Origin: Rhizobium sp. RCAM05350
GTDB lineage: Bacteria > Pseudomonadota > Alphaproteobacteria > Rhizobiales > Rhizobiaceae
Direction of reading: 5' to 3'
Length of the DNA: 64,000 nucleotides
Assembly (NCBI GenBank): GCA_024426085.1
Contig: CP087974.1
Location: 1,612,001 to 1,676,000, forward strand
Shown: positions 18,832 to 29,480 of the stretch, in pieces
How the letters are laid out: the number at the start of each line of letters is the position of its first letter
Numbering within the stretch: the first letter of the stretch is position 1
Made by a program: the position numbers and the translations under genes
Notes under the pieces: model-generated
The model's input: the letters and a program-made list of their open reading frames with translations, nothing else
Databases searched by the model: none
Told to the model about the DNA's origin: nothing

Positions 18832-19592
18832 TTAGTGTCCGCCCGGATGCACTGCGTCGTTGAGGTACATGCAAGTCAGCACCGCAAAGACATAGGCCTG
18901 GAGGAAGGACACGAGGAATTGAGACCCGTGAGGGCCACGGTCATGATGAGCGGAAGGATCGCACCACCGATGCCAAGCGCGCCGAGGGTTCCGAGCGAGG
19001 CGACGAAGCCTGCGAACACTTTCAGCGTGATATGGCCGGCCAGCATGTTCGCGAAGAGACGAACCGAAAGGCTGATCGGACGGGACAGGAAGGAGATCAC
19101 TTCGATTGCAATAACCAAAGGCAGGAGGATACCGGGTACGCCAGAGGGCACGAACACATTGAGGAAGCCAAGGCCGTGCTTATAGAAACCGTAGAACAAA
19201 ACAGTGCCGATGACGAAGAGCGCAAGCGCAAAAGTCACGACGATCTGGCTGGTGACGGTGAAAAAGTAAGGAACCATGCCGAGCATGTTTGCTGTCAGGA
19301 TGAACATGAACAGCGAGAACACCATCGGGAAGAATTTCATGCCATGCGAGCCGGCGCCTTCGCGCAGCATCGAGGCGATGAATTCATAGGAAATCTCGGA
19401 GACGGACTGCATGCGGCCCGGAACCAGGCTGCGCGTCGACGTCGTGAAGTAGAGGAAGCAGGTCGCTACCACGAGGGTCGCAACCATAAACAGCGATGCA
19501 TTGGTGAAAGAGAAATCAATACCGCCAATTTCGATCGGAATGATCTTGTTGACCACAAACTGGTGTACCGGATCTACCTTATCGCCTGCCAC
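18832..19592 (-). CDS. atpB: ATP synthase F0 subunit a
   Basis: Proton channel subunit a, about 253 residues. Multiple transmembrane helices; the essential Arg is in [17 protein letters not shown]. Start is a GTG with GAGGAAGAG upstream. The frame breaks near 18915 (CTCAATTCC); one more G restores [26 protein letters not shown] and the stop at 18832. Without this base the last two helices, essential for function, would be lost, which argues that the break is an error. Confidence 0.95.
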
Positions 19593-19655
19593 AGCCGCTC
19601 TTCCTCGTTACTAACCGCCAAGGGGCGGATATTTCAACCTGCGACAACAGCGCGT

Positions 19656-20016
19656 TTACGCGTCGTCACTCTTGTTCTTGATGCCCTTGCCCAGCTGATC
19701 CGCCGGGTGAGGCGCTGCCACCATGCCCGCCGAACGCAGGACGTTCAGCACACCGGCACAAAAACCAAGCAGGAGAAGCACAATCATCCCCCACGGCCCT
19801 GTACCCGCAAAATGGTCCAAAAGATAGCCCAGAAGTGCACCGACAATGATCGCCGCCACAAATTCGCTCGAAAGCTTTATAGCGACCTGATAGCCCTTGC
19901 AGGTTCTGCAGCGCTTCATCCGCAGCGTATTTCGGATCTTCCTTGCGCTTTTCAGACAACTCGGAACCGAGGCGTTTCAGCCGATCTTCCAGACCCTCTT
20001 TCCGGTTATCCGTCAT
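19656..20016 (-). CDS. atpI: ATP synthase protein I
   Basis: Assembly-related AtpI/F0F1 gate family protein, about 120 residues. A charged cytoplasmic N terminus (EDRLKRLGSELSEKRKED) precedes two transmembrane helices (EFVAAIIVGALLGYLLD and GMIVLLLLGFCAGVLNVL). It may help c-ring assembly or bring magnesium. The frame breaks near 19895 (CAAGGGCTATCAG), bridging to GYQVAIKLSSEF. First gene of the F0 operon. Confidence 0.9.
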
Positions 20017-20121
20017 GTGGCGTCCTTCCTTTTGCTGCCTGTCACGGTGATAAACCATGAGCTTGGTCACACAAAGGCCGGATTTGAAGCCACCCGCTCG
20101 GCCCGTTCTGAAGTCGGCCGC

Positions 20122-20158
20122 AACATAGTTTTAGGTGCCTGCATAGTCAAGGCACCTA
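20122..20158 (-). promoter_or_regulatory. atp operon promoter with overlapping dyad operator
   Basis: On minus, TTGACT (20145-20150) and TATGTT (20122-20127) are separated by 17 bases, a good housekeeping promoter about 100 bases before atpI. A perfect palindrome with 8-base arms, TAGGTGCC and GGCACCTA (20132-20139 and 20151-20158) and an 11-base centre, covers the -35 element. This suggests a dimeric regulator; none is identified. Confidence 0.6.
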
Positions 20159-20308
20159 CCGCCCTTGTTAGGGCACAATATTATTTAATAAAAACATTGC
20201 CTTACCCGATCAAAACGGAGGCTTAGCCGGATTCTGCGGGAATCACCTGAGGCTTTACCGGACCGTGACAGAAATGAGTCCGCCCGGCCGCTGCCAATTG
20301 CCAGGCTA

Positions 20309-21615
20309 TCAGCTCCATCCGCCGCCATAGGTGCGGTAGAAGATGTGCTTGCCGATCTTGGAGACCCGCTTCATCGTCGGACCCCAATCGGGCTTCACGT
20401 AGGTCGCGTGATAATGCGTCGCCGAACCGACCTCGGGAAACCAGATCTTGCCCGCCGTAACCGCAAGGGCAATTTCCTTGGCCGTCAGCCAGGCGGAGCG
20501 CGACCAGACGATGTCGGGAATACGGTCGCAGGCAAACGAGAACTGGCAACGGTTGTACCACCCCTTGTTCTGGTAGACGACATCGCAGATTGTCGACGGA
20601 TAGGCGGGGTTGCGGACCCGGTTGAGAATGACCTGGGCAACGGCCGCCTGGCCCTTCATCGATTCGCCGCGCTTCGAAATAGATGCCTGATGTCAGGCAT
20701 TTCTGCTCGGCCTCAGGAAAGACGCCTGCCGGCAGCGGGTTGGCGGCCCAGGCGTGGTCTTCCGGCGAGATTTCCGGAATGAACCGGCCGCCGGCCTTGT
20801 CTTCCCGCAGGATCAGATCGAACGGCGATTGGCGGGCATAATCCGGCTCGGCCGGCGCATAGGCGGTCGCCAGAACATCGGCCGCCTGGTTCGTCACCAG
20901 GCTTGCCAGCATCGGCGACATGGCTGGATCGGCCTTCAGTGCCTTCTTCTTGTAGAAAGCCGCGGCGATCTTGATTTCCTTGCCCTTGATATCAGGCTTG
21001 GAAAACACCATCCGCTCCTCGGCATCAAACAGCGGGTCGGTCAGCGAACTGGTGCGCTGCAGGATTGAGCCGGCGGTAAAATCCTTCGGCGGCGTTACCG
21101 GCGCCACGGCAATGATGCGGCCCTTCTTGTCCTTGCGGTTGACCCGGTCTTCGTCCGTGCGCGGATCGGCCTGTTTCTGTTCGGCCGTCAGTGACACCTT
21201 GCCGCCGCCCGGCATGTCGATCCCTGCCCCATCGCCGATCGCACCGGTGACGACGGGATCATTGAAGACCATCTCGACCTCGTGCAGCGAGCCAGCCGGG
21301 GGAGCGGGTCATGTGCATGCGCCAGCGTTCGCCGCCGCGGTTGATACCGGAGAGGAAGGTCGCGAGATCGGAATGGGCTGATACCGAGGGAAAGCCGACG
21401 AAGAGACCGATGCCAAGCATCAGGGGGCGGTCCCAGCGCGTAGACGGCAAACCGGACGTGAGACGCAACACTTTACTCTTCCGCACCAACCGTACTCCAC
21501 GCACTGACAGACGCGGGTCTCCATCCGGCAAGAACACCCGGACCGTCTTTTCCCTGCGGGAAGTGAATCGGACAAGCGGCGCGCTCAATCGCGCGTTTAC
21601 CGCTTCAACTGTCAT
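20309..21615 (-). CDS. SleB-type cell wall hydrolase
   Basis: About 434 residues. The C-terminal third is a Hydrolase_2/SleB domain, a lytic transglycosylase-like peptidoglycan hydrolase: CLTSGIYFEARGES, with the catalytic Glu, MKGQAAVAQVILNRV, YPSTICDVVYQ, CQFSFACD and ATHYHATYV. The N-terminal part has a hydrophobic segment (PLMLGIGLFVGFPSVSA, about residue 65) that may anchor or export it, then a long linker. Breaks are near 20677 (GCGCGG; adding CG restores FEARGESMKG) and in the C run near 21299. No good ribosome binding site is seen at 21615, so the start is uncertain. A TTAACC/GGTTAA dyad lies directly upstream. Confidence 0.85.
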
Positions 21616-21626
21616 GACAATGAAGC

Positions 21627-21649
21627 ATTAACCTTGATGGTTGGTTAAT
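21627..21649. promoter_or_regulatory. inverted repeat upstream of the SleB-type gene
   Basis: ATTAACC and GGTTAAT are perfect 7-base arms around nine bases, 12 bases in front of the hydrolase start codon. It contains TTAA half-sites, as CtrA sites do, but at 13 instead of 7 bases spacing. Possible operator. Confidence 0.4.
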
Positions 21650-21679
21650 AACGGTTGCCTGGAATGGGGACTACAATGC

Positions 21680-21715
21680 AAAACGCCTCCCGGCATCAAG
21701 GCACAGGAGGCGTTT
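21680..21715 (-). terminator. terminator of kup
   Basis: AAACGCCTCC and GGAGGCGTTT form a 10-pair stem with a 15-base loop; on minus it ends in TTTT, 18 bases behind the kup stop codon. Confidence 0.75.
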
Positions 21716-21732
21716 CGGAATTCTGCTTGCGA

Positions 21733-23634
21733 TCAGATGATGACGTGCGAACCCAGTTCCACCACGCGGTTGGTCGGCAGGCGGAAATAGTCGGACGGGT
21801 CAATGGCGGCATTGGCAAGGCCGATGAACAGCCTGTCCTGCCAGTGCGGCATGCCCGACTGCGCATCGGGAACCAGCTTGCGCCGTCCCAGATAGAACGA
21901 GGTCGACATGATATCGAACTTCAGCCCGGTCTTGCGGAACAGGCCAAGCGCCTGCGAGACATTCTGGGTCTCCATATAGCCGAAGCGCATTTCAAGCAGG
22001 CTGAAGCGTTCGGACATGCTGCTGGCGCTCACACGTTGGTCCTTTGGCACAACAGGCGTGTTCAGCGTGCGGATCGTCAGGATGAAGTTCTGCGCATGCA
22101 GGACGTGATTGTGCTTGATGTTGTGCAGCAAGGCCGCTGGCGTCGATTCCGGATCGCTGGTCAGGAAGATGGCGGTACCCGGCACGGAGACCGGCGCGTG
22201 CTCGCTCTTGCGCTCGATCGACTTCACGAAGGAGGCGAGCGGAATATCCGTGTGCCTTGTCTTGTCGTGCAAAATCTTGGTGCCGCGCTTCCATGTCCAC
22301 ATGACGACCACGAAAGTGACCGCGATCATCACCGGAACGTAACCGCCGTCGTGAATCTTCAAAAGATTGGCACCCAGGAAAACCAACTCGAGCGCCAGCA
22401 GCGGCAGCAAAACGAGGCAGGCCGCATAGACCGGCCACCGCCAGCGCAGGCGAACGAATTCGAAGGCAAGCAGGGTCGTGACGACCATCGCACCAGTGAC
22501 GGAAATACCATAGGCGGTAGCCAGCGATTCCGACGAACCGAACACGAAGACCAATGTGATGACGCCGAACAACAGCAGCGTGTTGACGTTGGGAAGATAG
22601 ATCTGGCCGGTCTGGGTCTCGGATGTATGGAAGATCGCCATGCGCGGCAGGAAGCCGAGATGGATCGCCTGGCGCGTCAGCGAGAATGCACCGGTGATCA
22701 CCGCCTGGCTGGCAATGATCGTCGCCGCGGTGGCGAGAATGACGGCCGGCAGCAGCGCCCATTCCGGGAACATTAGGAAGAACGGATCGGACATGGCTTC
22801 CGGATGCTTCAGAACGAGCGCGCCCTGCCCCAGATAGTTGAGCGCCAGCGCCGGAAAGACAAGGCAGAACCAGGCCCATTGGATCGGCTTGCGGCCGAAA
22901 TGTCCAAGGTCGGCGTAGAGCGCCTCTGCACCCGTGACAGTCAGGAACACAGCCCCGAGAACCACGATGCCGACGTAACCGGCATTGAACAGGAAATGGA
23001 CAGCGTACCAGGGATTGAAGGCCGAGAGGATACCGAAGTCGTCACGGATATGATCGATGCCAGCCGCTCCCATGACGAGGAACCAGACGACGGTAATCGG
23101 TCCAAAGAAATTCGAAACCGCGGCTGTACCCTTCGACTGGACTGCGAAAAGCAACAGCATGATGACCACCGAAATCGGCACGACATATTCGGAGAGCGCC
23201 GGTGTGACCAGTTTCAAGCCTTCCACGGCGGACAGGACCGAAAGGGCCGGCGTGATCATCGCATCGCCGATGAAAAGAGCGGCACCGGCGATCCCCATAA
23301 AGAAAAGGCGGGACGCATGCCCACTGCCTGCCTTCATCAGAAGGGCCAGAAGCGACAGCGTTCCACCTTCGCCGTGGTTGTCGGCGCGCAGCAGGAACAG
23401 CACGTATTTCAGGGTTACGATGATCGTCAACGTCCAGATCATCAGCGAGATCAGGCCGATGACTTCGAACCGAGTGACACCGTCGGCAGCGACCGGGCGC
23501 AGTGCCTCACGAAACGCATAGAGCGGGCTTGTACCGATATCGCCGTAGACGACGCCGACCGAGCCGAGCACAAGAAGCAGAAACTTGCGCAATTCTTTGT
23601 CGCGTGTTCCGGGGGTAGCTACCGATTGGGACAT
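21733..23634 (-). CDS. kup: Kup-type potassium uptake transporter
   Basis: Low-affinity K+/H+ symporter of the inner membrane, 633 residues and intact. The family signature [17 protein letters not shown] opens the protein, followed by about 12 transmembrane helices ([60 protein letters not shown]) and a C-terminal cytoplasmic domain from about residue 460 ([22 protein letters not shown]). The start at 23634 ([10 protein letters not shown]) is chosen by alignment to the family; the frame is open further upstream. The corA gene ends 18 bases upstream on the same strand, so the two may be cotranscribed. Confidence 0.96.
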   Translation of the reverse strand: MSQSVATPGTRDKELRKFLLLVLGSVGVVYGDIGTSPLYAFREALRPVAADGVTRFEVIGLISLMIWTLTIIVTLKYVLFLLRADNHGEGGTLSLLALLMKAGSGHASRLFFMGIAGAALFIGDAMITPALSVLSAVEGLKLVTPALSEYVVPISVVIMLLLFAVQSKGTAAVSNFFGPITVVWFLVMGAAGIDHIRDDFGILSAFNPWYAVHFLFNAGYVGIVVLGAVFLTVTGAEALYADLGHFGRKPIQWAWFCLVFPALALNYLGQGALVLKHPEAMSDPFFLMFPEWALLPAVILATAATIIASQAVITGAFSLTRQAIHLGFLPRMAIFHTSETQTGQIYLPNVNTLLLFGVITLVFVFGSSESLATAYGISVTGAMVVTTLLAFEFVRLRWRWPVYAACLVLLPLLALELVFLGANLLKIHDGGYVPVMIAVTFVVVMWTWKRGTKILHDKTRHTDIPLASFVKSIERKSEHAPVSVPGTAIFLTSDPESTPAALLHNIKHNHVLHAQNFILTIRTLNTPVVPKDQRVSASSMSERFSLLEMRFGYMETQNVSQALGLFRKTGLKFDIMSTSFYLGRRKLVPDAQSGMPHWQDRLFIGLANAAIDPSDYFRLPTNRVVELGSHVII

Positions 23635-23651
23635 CTGAATATTTCCGGCTC

Positions 23652-24631
23652 TCAGAGCCAGCCTTTCCAGCGAAAGAAATAGTAGGGGACGATTGCGGAA
23701 ATCACCATGGCAACGATCGCCATGGGATAACCGAAGGCCCATTTCAGTTCGGGCATGAAATCGAAATTCATGCCGTAAAGCGAGGCGACCAGGGTCGGCG
23801 GCAGAAAGACGACGGCCGCGATCGAGAAAATCTTGATGATGGCGTTCTGCTCGACGTTGATCAGCCCGAGCGACGCATCCAGCAGAAAGGTGATGTTGCC
23901 GGAAATGAACGAGGCGTGCTCCGACAGCGACTGGATATCGCTTGAAATCGTCCGGCACAGCTCCTTGGATTCCCTGTTTTCCTGCACGGAGGGAACCGTA
24001 TAGAGAAAAGTCAGGACGCGGGAGAGCGAGGCAAGACTGTCGCGTGTCTTGGCTACCAGCCGGTGGTGCGATGCCACATCCATCAGCTTGGCTTCGAGAT
24101 AATGCGGCGGGCGGCGCTTGCCGACGGGCCGATCGCCGAACACCTGCGTCGACAATCCGTCGATCCGGGCAACCGCAATCTCAAGGATTTCCGCGGTGCG
24201 ATCGACGATCGTTTCTGAAAAGCCGCGTCACCAGAACCGTTCCGGTGGAACAACCGCCGGGAATACGATGCATTGCGGCCGTGAAGAGATCGAAGGCCTT
24301 GGGCTCATCATAGCGGATAGTGATCAGCATGCCGCGCGCCAAAACGAAGGCAACGTCCGCCAGTTCCGGATGTCCGCTTTCGGCCTTGCAGACGAGTGAG
24401 GCGGTCATGAACACGGCGTCCTTGGCCGTGTAGAGGCGGCTCGACGGTCTCGATATCCTTCAGATCTTCCCGTGTCGGCACTTCGATGCCAAGGAAACCT
24501 TCGACCAGTAGATCTTCCGCCTTGTCGGGGCGCAGCATGTCGATCCAGACGACATCGGAGGGCAGGGACGCAGGCGGCGTCACCGCGCTGATGACGACGG
24601 CTTCTCCATTATCGTGATAGGCAGTAATCAT
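23652..24631 (-). CDS. corA: CorA family magnesium/cobalt transporter
   Basis: Divalent cation channel of the inner membrane, about 326 residues. A cytoplasmic N-terminal domain ([29 protein letters not shown]) and long helices lead to two C-terminal transmembrane helices. The signature [18 protein letters not shown], with the GMN selectivity motif, is intact. Breaks lie near 24436 (ACCGTCGAG; adding CG restores [18 protein letters not shown]) and 24218 (restores [20 protein letters not shown]). It is upstream of kup, giving a small cation-transport group. Confidence 0.92.
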
Positions 24632-25042
24632 TCCGCGGCCCTTGCATGGTCGTCGTCGGCACGCGCATGGGCGACCATAGCACCATCATGACGAGATGCG
24701 ACACCGGGAGCCAGGCTAGGGCGAACCGGAAAAAACCGGCGGAATGAAATCAAAGCTGCGCGCGGCAGATCCATATGGAAACTCTCGTCGTTTACGACAA
24801 ACCCTCAAACGGTCATCACGGTCATGCGGAGCCCGACGGAGGGCAGCACCGCTGGTGCAGCCTTGCGGATGCGGGGAGGCATATGGAACAAGGCACGCTC
24901 AAAATCAATGCGGAAATTGGCGAAGCGCCACATTGTCGCCTAAAGACTTAACGACGCGAGGCAACAGAATGTCAACAGTCCGCATGCGCGGGATGCGTTT
25001 TCATGCGGCAGCCGGCAAAGTGACAATCCGTTTCCCGGCCCC
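24632..25042. other. intergenic region without recognisable gene
   Basis: 411 bases between the corA start and the mrp stop, both on minus. Open frames here have no family similarity and no ribosome binding site. It should hold the corA promoter; I see no convincing elements, hairpin or repeat. Confidence 0.5.
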
Positions 25043-26246
25043 CTATTCGAACACGATGTTCGGCATGGTCCGTGCCTTGTCGCTCTGATGGGCGCTGACC
25101 TGTTCCCAGACCTTCCGGGCGATGTCGCGATAGACTCTGGCGATCTCGCTGTCCGGCTCCGACGCGACGACCGGCGTTCCCGCGTCAGACGTCTCGCGGA
25201 TGCCCATGGTCAGCGGCACTTCACCCAGGAACGGCACGCCGATGCGCTCGGCCTCCTTGCGGGCGCCGCCATGACCGAAGATATCATGGCGGGCGCCGGT
25301 ATCGGGTGCGATGAAATAGCTCATATTCTCGACGATACCGAGCACCGGCACCTCGACCTTGCGGAACATGGCAAGCCCCTTGCGGGCATCAATCAGCGCC
25401 AGGTCCTGCGGCGTCGAGACGATGACGGCTCCGGCCAGCGGCACCTGCTGGGCCATGGTCAGCTGCGCATCGCCGGTACCCGGCGGCATGTCGACCACCA
25501 GCACGTCGAGATCGCCCCACGCGACCTCGCGCAGCATCTGCAGGAGCGCCGACTGGATCATCGGGCCGCGCCAGATCATCGCGACTTCCTCGTCGACGAG
25601 GAAGCCCATCGACATGACCTTGATGCCGTAATTTTCCATCGGCCGGATCATCCGGCCCTCGATCTGCTGCGGGCGACCGGAGATTTTCAGGAGCCGCGGC
25701 ATTGACGGGCCGTAGATATCGGCGTCGAGAATGCCGACGCGCAGACCGTTGGCCTTCAGCGCCAAAGCAAGATTGACCGAGGTGGTCGACTTGCCGACGC
25801 CGCCCTTGCCGGAGGCAACCGCAATGATCGCACCGGACACCCGGAATACCGGCTTTCGCCGCAGCGGTGGGTGTCCGCGGCGCGGCGGCAGCGGGCGCAT
25901 GACTGTGGCCGGCGTGGGAATGCCCGGCATGCGAATGGCCAGTCTGGGATGGTGCGGCGGCGGGCCGCTGGACCGGCGCCGAAGACGAGGTTCCCTTCTT
26001 GTCGGCCGTCAGCGCCACCATGGCGCCCTTGACGCCGGGAATATCCTTGACCACCCGTTCGGCCGCAGCCCGCAGGGGATCGAGTTCGTGAGCCCGCTCA
26101 GCCGGCACCGTGATCGAGAAATAGACCTTGGAATCGGAAATGAAGACATCGGAGACCAGACCCAAATCGACGATATTGCCGTCCATATCCGGTCCGCGAA
26201 TGCCTCTGAGCTTATCGAGAACCTGTTCCTTGGTCACGTCGGTCAT
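25043..26246 (-). CDS. mrp: Mrp/ApbC family iron-sulfur cluster carrier ATPase
   Basis: P-loop scaffold/carrier for Fe-S clusters, about 401 residues. N-terminal MIP18-type domain (residues 1-100: LRGIRGPDMDGNIVDLGLV), a linker with three GHSHA repeats and an Ala/Pro stretch, then the ATPase: IIAVASGKGGVGKSTTSVNL (deviant Walker A), DADIYGPSMPR, VVDMPPGTGDAQLT. The usual CxxC near the C terminus is absent: the place reads SYFIAPDTGARHDIFGHGG. AGGAG precedes the ATG at 26246. The frame breaks near 25845 (GTCCGGTG; adding CG gives GVRGAIIAVASGKGG). Function is by family; the missing CxxC makes cluster binding different from the E. coli protein. Confidence 0.92.
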
Positions 26247-26313
26247 GTCATTCACTCCTGCCGCCAGCGCGGCTGGTTTGCCCTGCTGTCTCGTTCGATG
26301 CACATTGCCCTGA

Positions 26314-26412
26314 CTTAAAGCGTGTCAAAACGGGTTGTCGCCGCGCTTTAAGTTTTGTTTTGATGCATGTCGTTGCCCCAGAACCGCTGCGCGATTTTGG
26401 GCGACATACACT
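26314..26412. repeat. extragenic double palindrome, rhizobial repeat-like
   Basis: CTTAAAGCG (26314-26322) pairs perfectly with CGCTTTAAG (26344-26352), followed by a second imperfect stem, TGTCG (26368-26372) with CGACA (26402-26406) plus flanking CCCCA/TTGGG. It lies in the gap upstream of mrp. From memory it resembles repeats dispersed in Rhizobium genomes, but only one copy is in the window. Confidence 0.5.
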
Positions 26413-26474
26413 AGATAATCGAGCCGGAGTGTTTCGCCAATGCGGCCGCGCAGAAAAACCGGCGCAAAAGGAAA

Positions 26475-26533
26475 GGCCGCTCTCTGCCTGATGGTGTCCG
26501 TACATCCGGGATCACCTTTGGCTGAAAGCGGCC
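26475..26533. other. long-range hairpin in intergenic region
   Basis: GGCCGCT (26475-26481) and AGCGGCC (26527-26533) pair around a 45-base loop. Nothing else in 26247-26734 looks like a gene apart from the repeat before it. It could be an RNA element or chance. Confidence 0.25.
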
Positions 26534-26734
26534 TTGTCTGTCATGACCTTCTTGGGCGCCGTTTTATTATAGTCCCCTCTGGACATGCCATTTACAAAGC
26601 AGGAAGCGTGCCAGTTTGAAAAAGCAGCTGAATACAGCTGTTTGACGATCGGCGGCAGTGCGATGCAGCATGAAATCCGATTACTAATTGTGCAGTTGCG
26701 TCATCCGGTTTTCGGCATTGCCGGATTTTGCGAC

Positions 26735-26759
26735 AAGGGCGCCGACAGGCAGCGCCCTT
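26735..26759 (-). terminator. hairpin behind the chemoreceptor gene
   Basis: AAGGGCGC and GCGCCCTT form a perfect eight-pair stem with a nine-base loop, eight bases behind the chemoreceptor stop codon. There is no T run on minus. Confidence 0.5.
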
Positions 26760-26767
26760 GCTTTGGC

Positions 26768-29158
26768 TCAGAATTCGTCCCAGCCGTCGTTCGCAGGCGC
26801 CGCGGCGGCGGCCCCGCCATTCGCCTGAAAGGCACCGGCAAGTTTTTGCCCCAGCGACCGTGCCGGCGATTGGACGGCCGGTGTGGTGACGGACGCAGAC
26901 CGGATACCGGGCTTCGACAAGGAGGCACTGCGCATGGGCGCGGCAGACGGGCGATGCGTGCCGGCGTCCACGGAGGAGCGGTGTGCCTGCGACGCTTCTC
27001 CGAGCCTGAAGTTCGACAGCAGCGCCGTCAGTGCCGAGGCCTCGGCGGCAAGCGTGTGGCTGGCGGCGGTCGATTCCTCGACCATGGCGGCATTCTGCTG
27101 CGTGCCCTGATCCATGACGTTGACAGCGCGGTTGATATCGTTGAGCCCGATCGACTGTTCACGGGCCGCCTCGACGATAGAGGAGACACGCAGGTTGATT
27201 TCATCGACCTCGTGGACAATCACTTCGAGCGCCTTGCCGGCCTGACCGACCAGTTCGACACCGGTCTTGACCTGCTGGCCGGATTTCGAAATCAGCGCCT
27301 TGATTTCCTTGGCAGCATTGGCTGAGCGTTGCGCCAGTTCGCGCACTTCCTGAGCAACAACGGCAAACCCCTTGCCGGCATCACCGGCTCGCGCGGCTTC
27401 GACACCGGCGTTGAGCGCCAGAAGATTGGTCTGGAAGGCGATTTCATCGATGACGCCGATGATGCTTGAGATTTCCTGCGACGAGGTTTCGATCTGGCCG
27501 ACGGCATCGATGGCGCTCTTGACCACGGCACTTGATGTCTGCGCACCGGATTTGGCCTTCGCAACCAGCTGGCCGGCCTCTTCGGCCCGCACCGTCGAGT
27601 CGCGCACTGAGGCGGTGATCTCGTCCAGCGCCGCAGCCGTTTCCTCGACGGAAGCAGCCTGCTGTTCGGTACGCCGGGCAAGATCGTCGGCCGAGGAGCG
27701 GATTTCGGCCGAGCCGGCCTGAATGCCAAGCGCATTGTTGCCGACCGATTGCAGGGTCTGCTGCAGGGTGCTCATCGAACTATTGAAGTCTTCGCGCAGG
27801 GCATCAAGCGAACCGATGAACGGCGTCATCAGGCGGAACGTCACGTCGCCATCGGCCAGACGCTGCAGGCCGGTGCCAAGTTCGGTGACGGCAAAGCGCA
27901 TCTGGCGCTCGTTTTCCTGCGTCTCGGCTGCACGACGCTGGCGTTCTTCTTCGCTGAGCGTACGGGTCTCTGCAGCTTCGGCCTCAAGACGCTGCTTGGC
28001 AATCGATGCATCCCGCAGAATGGCGAGCGAGCGGGCCATGTCGCCGATTTCGTCGTTGCGCTCCGCGTCGGCAATGACAATGCCGGTATTGCCCCGGGCG
28101 ATTTCTCCCGTCGCATTCACGATGGCTTCAAGGCGGCGGCGGGAAGCGGTTGGAGATCATCACGCCAAGCAGCACGAGCAGTACCGAGGCGACGCCGATG
28201 ATGACAACTGAAATCCAGGCCATATGCGTCAGGTAGGCAAACACGGTCGCCTTCGGGACGGAGACGATCGCATACCACGAGGTATCGGGAAGAAGCTGAA
28301 CCGGAACAGCGACCGAAAGGAACTCCGTTCCGTCCACGCCGGCCGTCTCGACGGGCTTGCCGGGGTTGTCGATCATCTGCTGCCAGGCGCCAGCGTCGAC
28401 ACTGCTGTCCTTGAAGCCTTTGCCGAGATTGGCGGCATCGACATGACTGAGGAAATTTCCGCCCTGGGAAACCAGCGACATTGCCGTCGCCAAGCGGTTT
28501 CATTTCGGCAAGTTTCGAGGTCAGGCTGTCCAGCGCAATGTCGATGCCGGTGACGCCGAGCGGCTTGCCATCGACGGTGACGGGGCCGACCAGCGTGGTC
28601 ATCATCACGTCCTTGCCGTCGACCATATATTTATAGGGTTCGATCACCACCATTTTCTGCGCCTTGAAAGGCAACTGGTAGTAATCGCCTGGGCCAGGCT
28701 TGTCGTAATCGGTGAGCGGCGTCACATCGATCTTGCCACCCGCACGCACCCAGTAAGGGACATAGCGGCCCGTTGCATCATGTCCGGGCTTGTTGACATA
28801 GTCCGCATCCTTGCCATCGAAAGCATTCGGCTCCCAGCCGCTCCAAACGCCGACGCGAAGGGACTGTCCTCAAGCGCTTTTCGCATCATGGCATCAGCGG
28901 AGGTTCGGGTTGCGGCTCCAGATGTTTCGAGCGCCGAAAAACGCTCTGGAAGGTGGCGACGAGCTGGAGGCCTTGGGTCAGCTGCGATTTCAGATCGGCG
29001 GCCGTCAGCGCGGCGGCGGCGTTCATTTCATCGACGCTGCGGCGTTTGACTTCGGAATAGGAGATCCAGAACAGTGTGCCGGCGGTAACCACGGTGGCGA
29101 AGAGCCCGGTAGCCACGACGGAGAATATATTACGGGAGGTCGCAGTCTTGAACAGCAT
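26768..29158 (-). CDS. methyl-accepting chemotaxis protein
   Basis: Transmembrane chemoreceptor of about 797 residues. N-terminal helix ([20 protein letters not shown]), a periplasmic double-Cache-like sensor region ([33 protein letters not shown]), second helix near [24 protein letters not shown] ([14 protein letters not shown]), and the signalling tip [20 protein letters not shown]. The C terminus WDEF after an Ala-rich linker fits the xWxxF pentapeptide that tethers CheR/CheB. Breaks lie near 28886, 28496 and 28136. The ligand is unknown; proline-rich or amino-acid ligands are common for this sensor type. Two LuxR-type genes lie upstream on the same strand; no che genes are in the window. 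Confidence 0.92.
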
Positions 29159-29480
29159 CTCGTATCCTCGCAAGCGCGACGGCACGGGGCGAATGCCTCA
29201 GAGTTGCGGCGTCACATGAATATCATTTCTGGAAAAGGTGCGGAGGATACAATTCGTGCATCTGCATGGCGCGTCATTTCAGACGAACGATGCGCGCAGA
29301 CTTCAAAGCGTTTCACACTCCCGTCCCGATGATCATCGAAGACAGGGATTGTTCAAGCACCCTCCCAGTGAAATCATTTCACCGATAGTAAAGTGCACTG
29401 CAAATCTTAATGTTCGTCTAAAATGCCAAGGATAATCGTGGCGCCTGCTTCGTTCCTGATTGTTGAGCGATCCGTAAAGC
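29159..29480. other. intergenic region upstream of the chemoreceptor
   Basis: 322 bases between the chemoreceptor start and the stop of the first LuxR-type gene. AT-richer than its surroundings around 29360-29420. I see no clear promoter consensus, hairpin or gene. Confidence 0.4.

Noticed and set aside
21655..23682. Two long plus-strand frames (373 and 292 codons) opposite to kup
   Set aside because: kup is intact and conserved on the other strand; these frames are rich in Arg, Gln, His and Asp, as expected for antisense of a GC-rich membrane protein gene.
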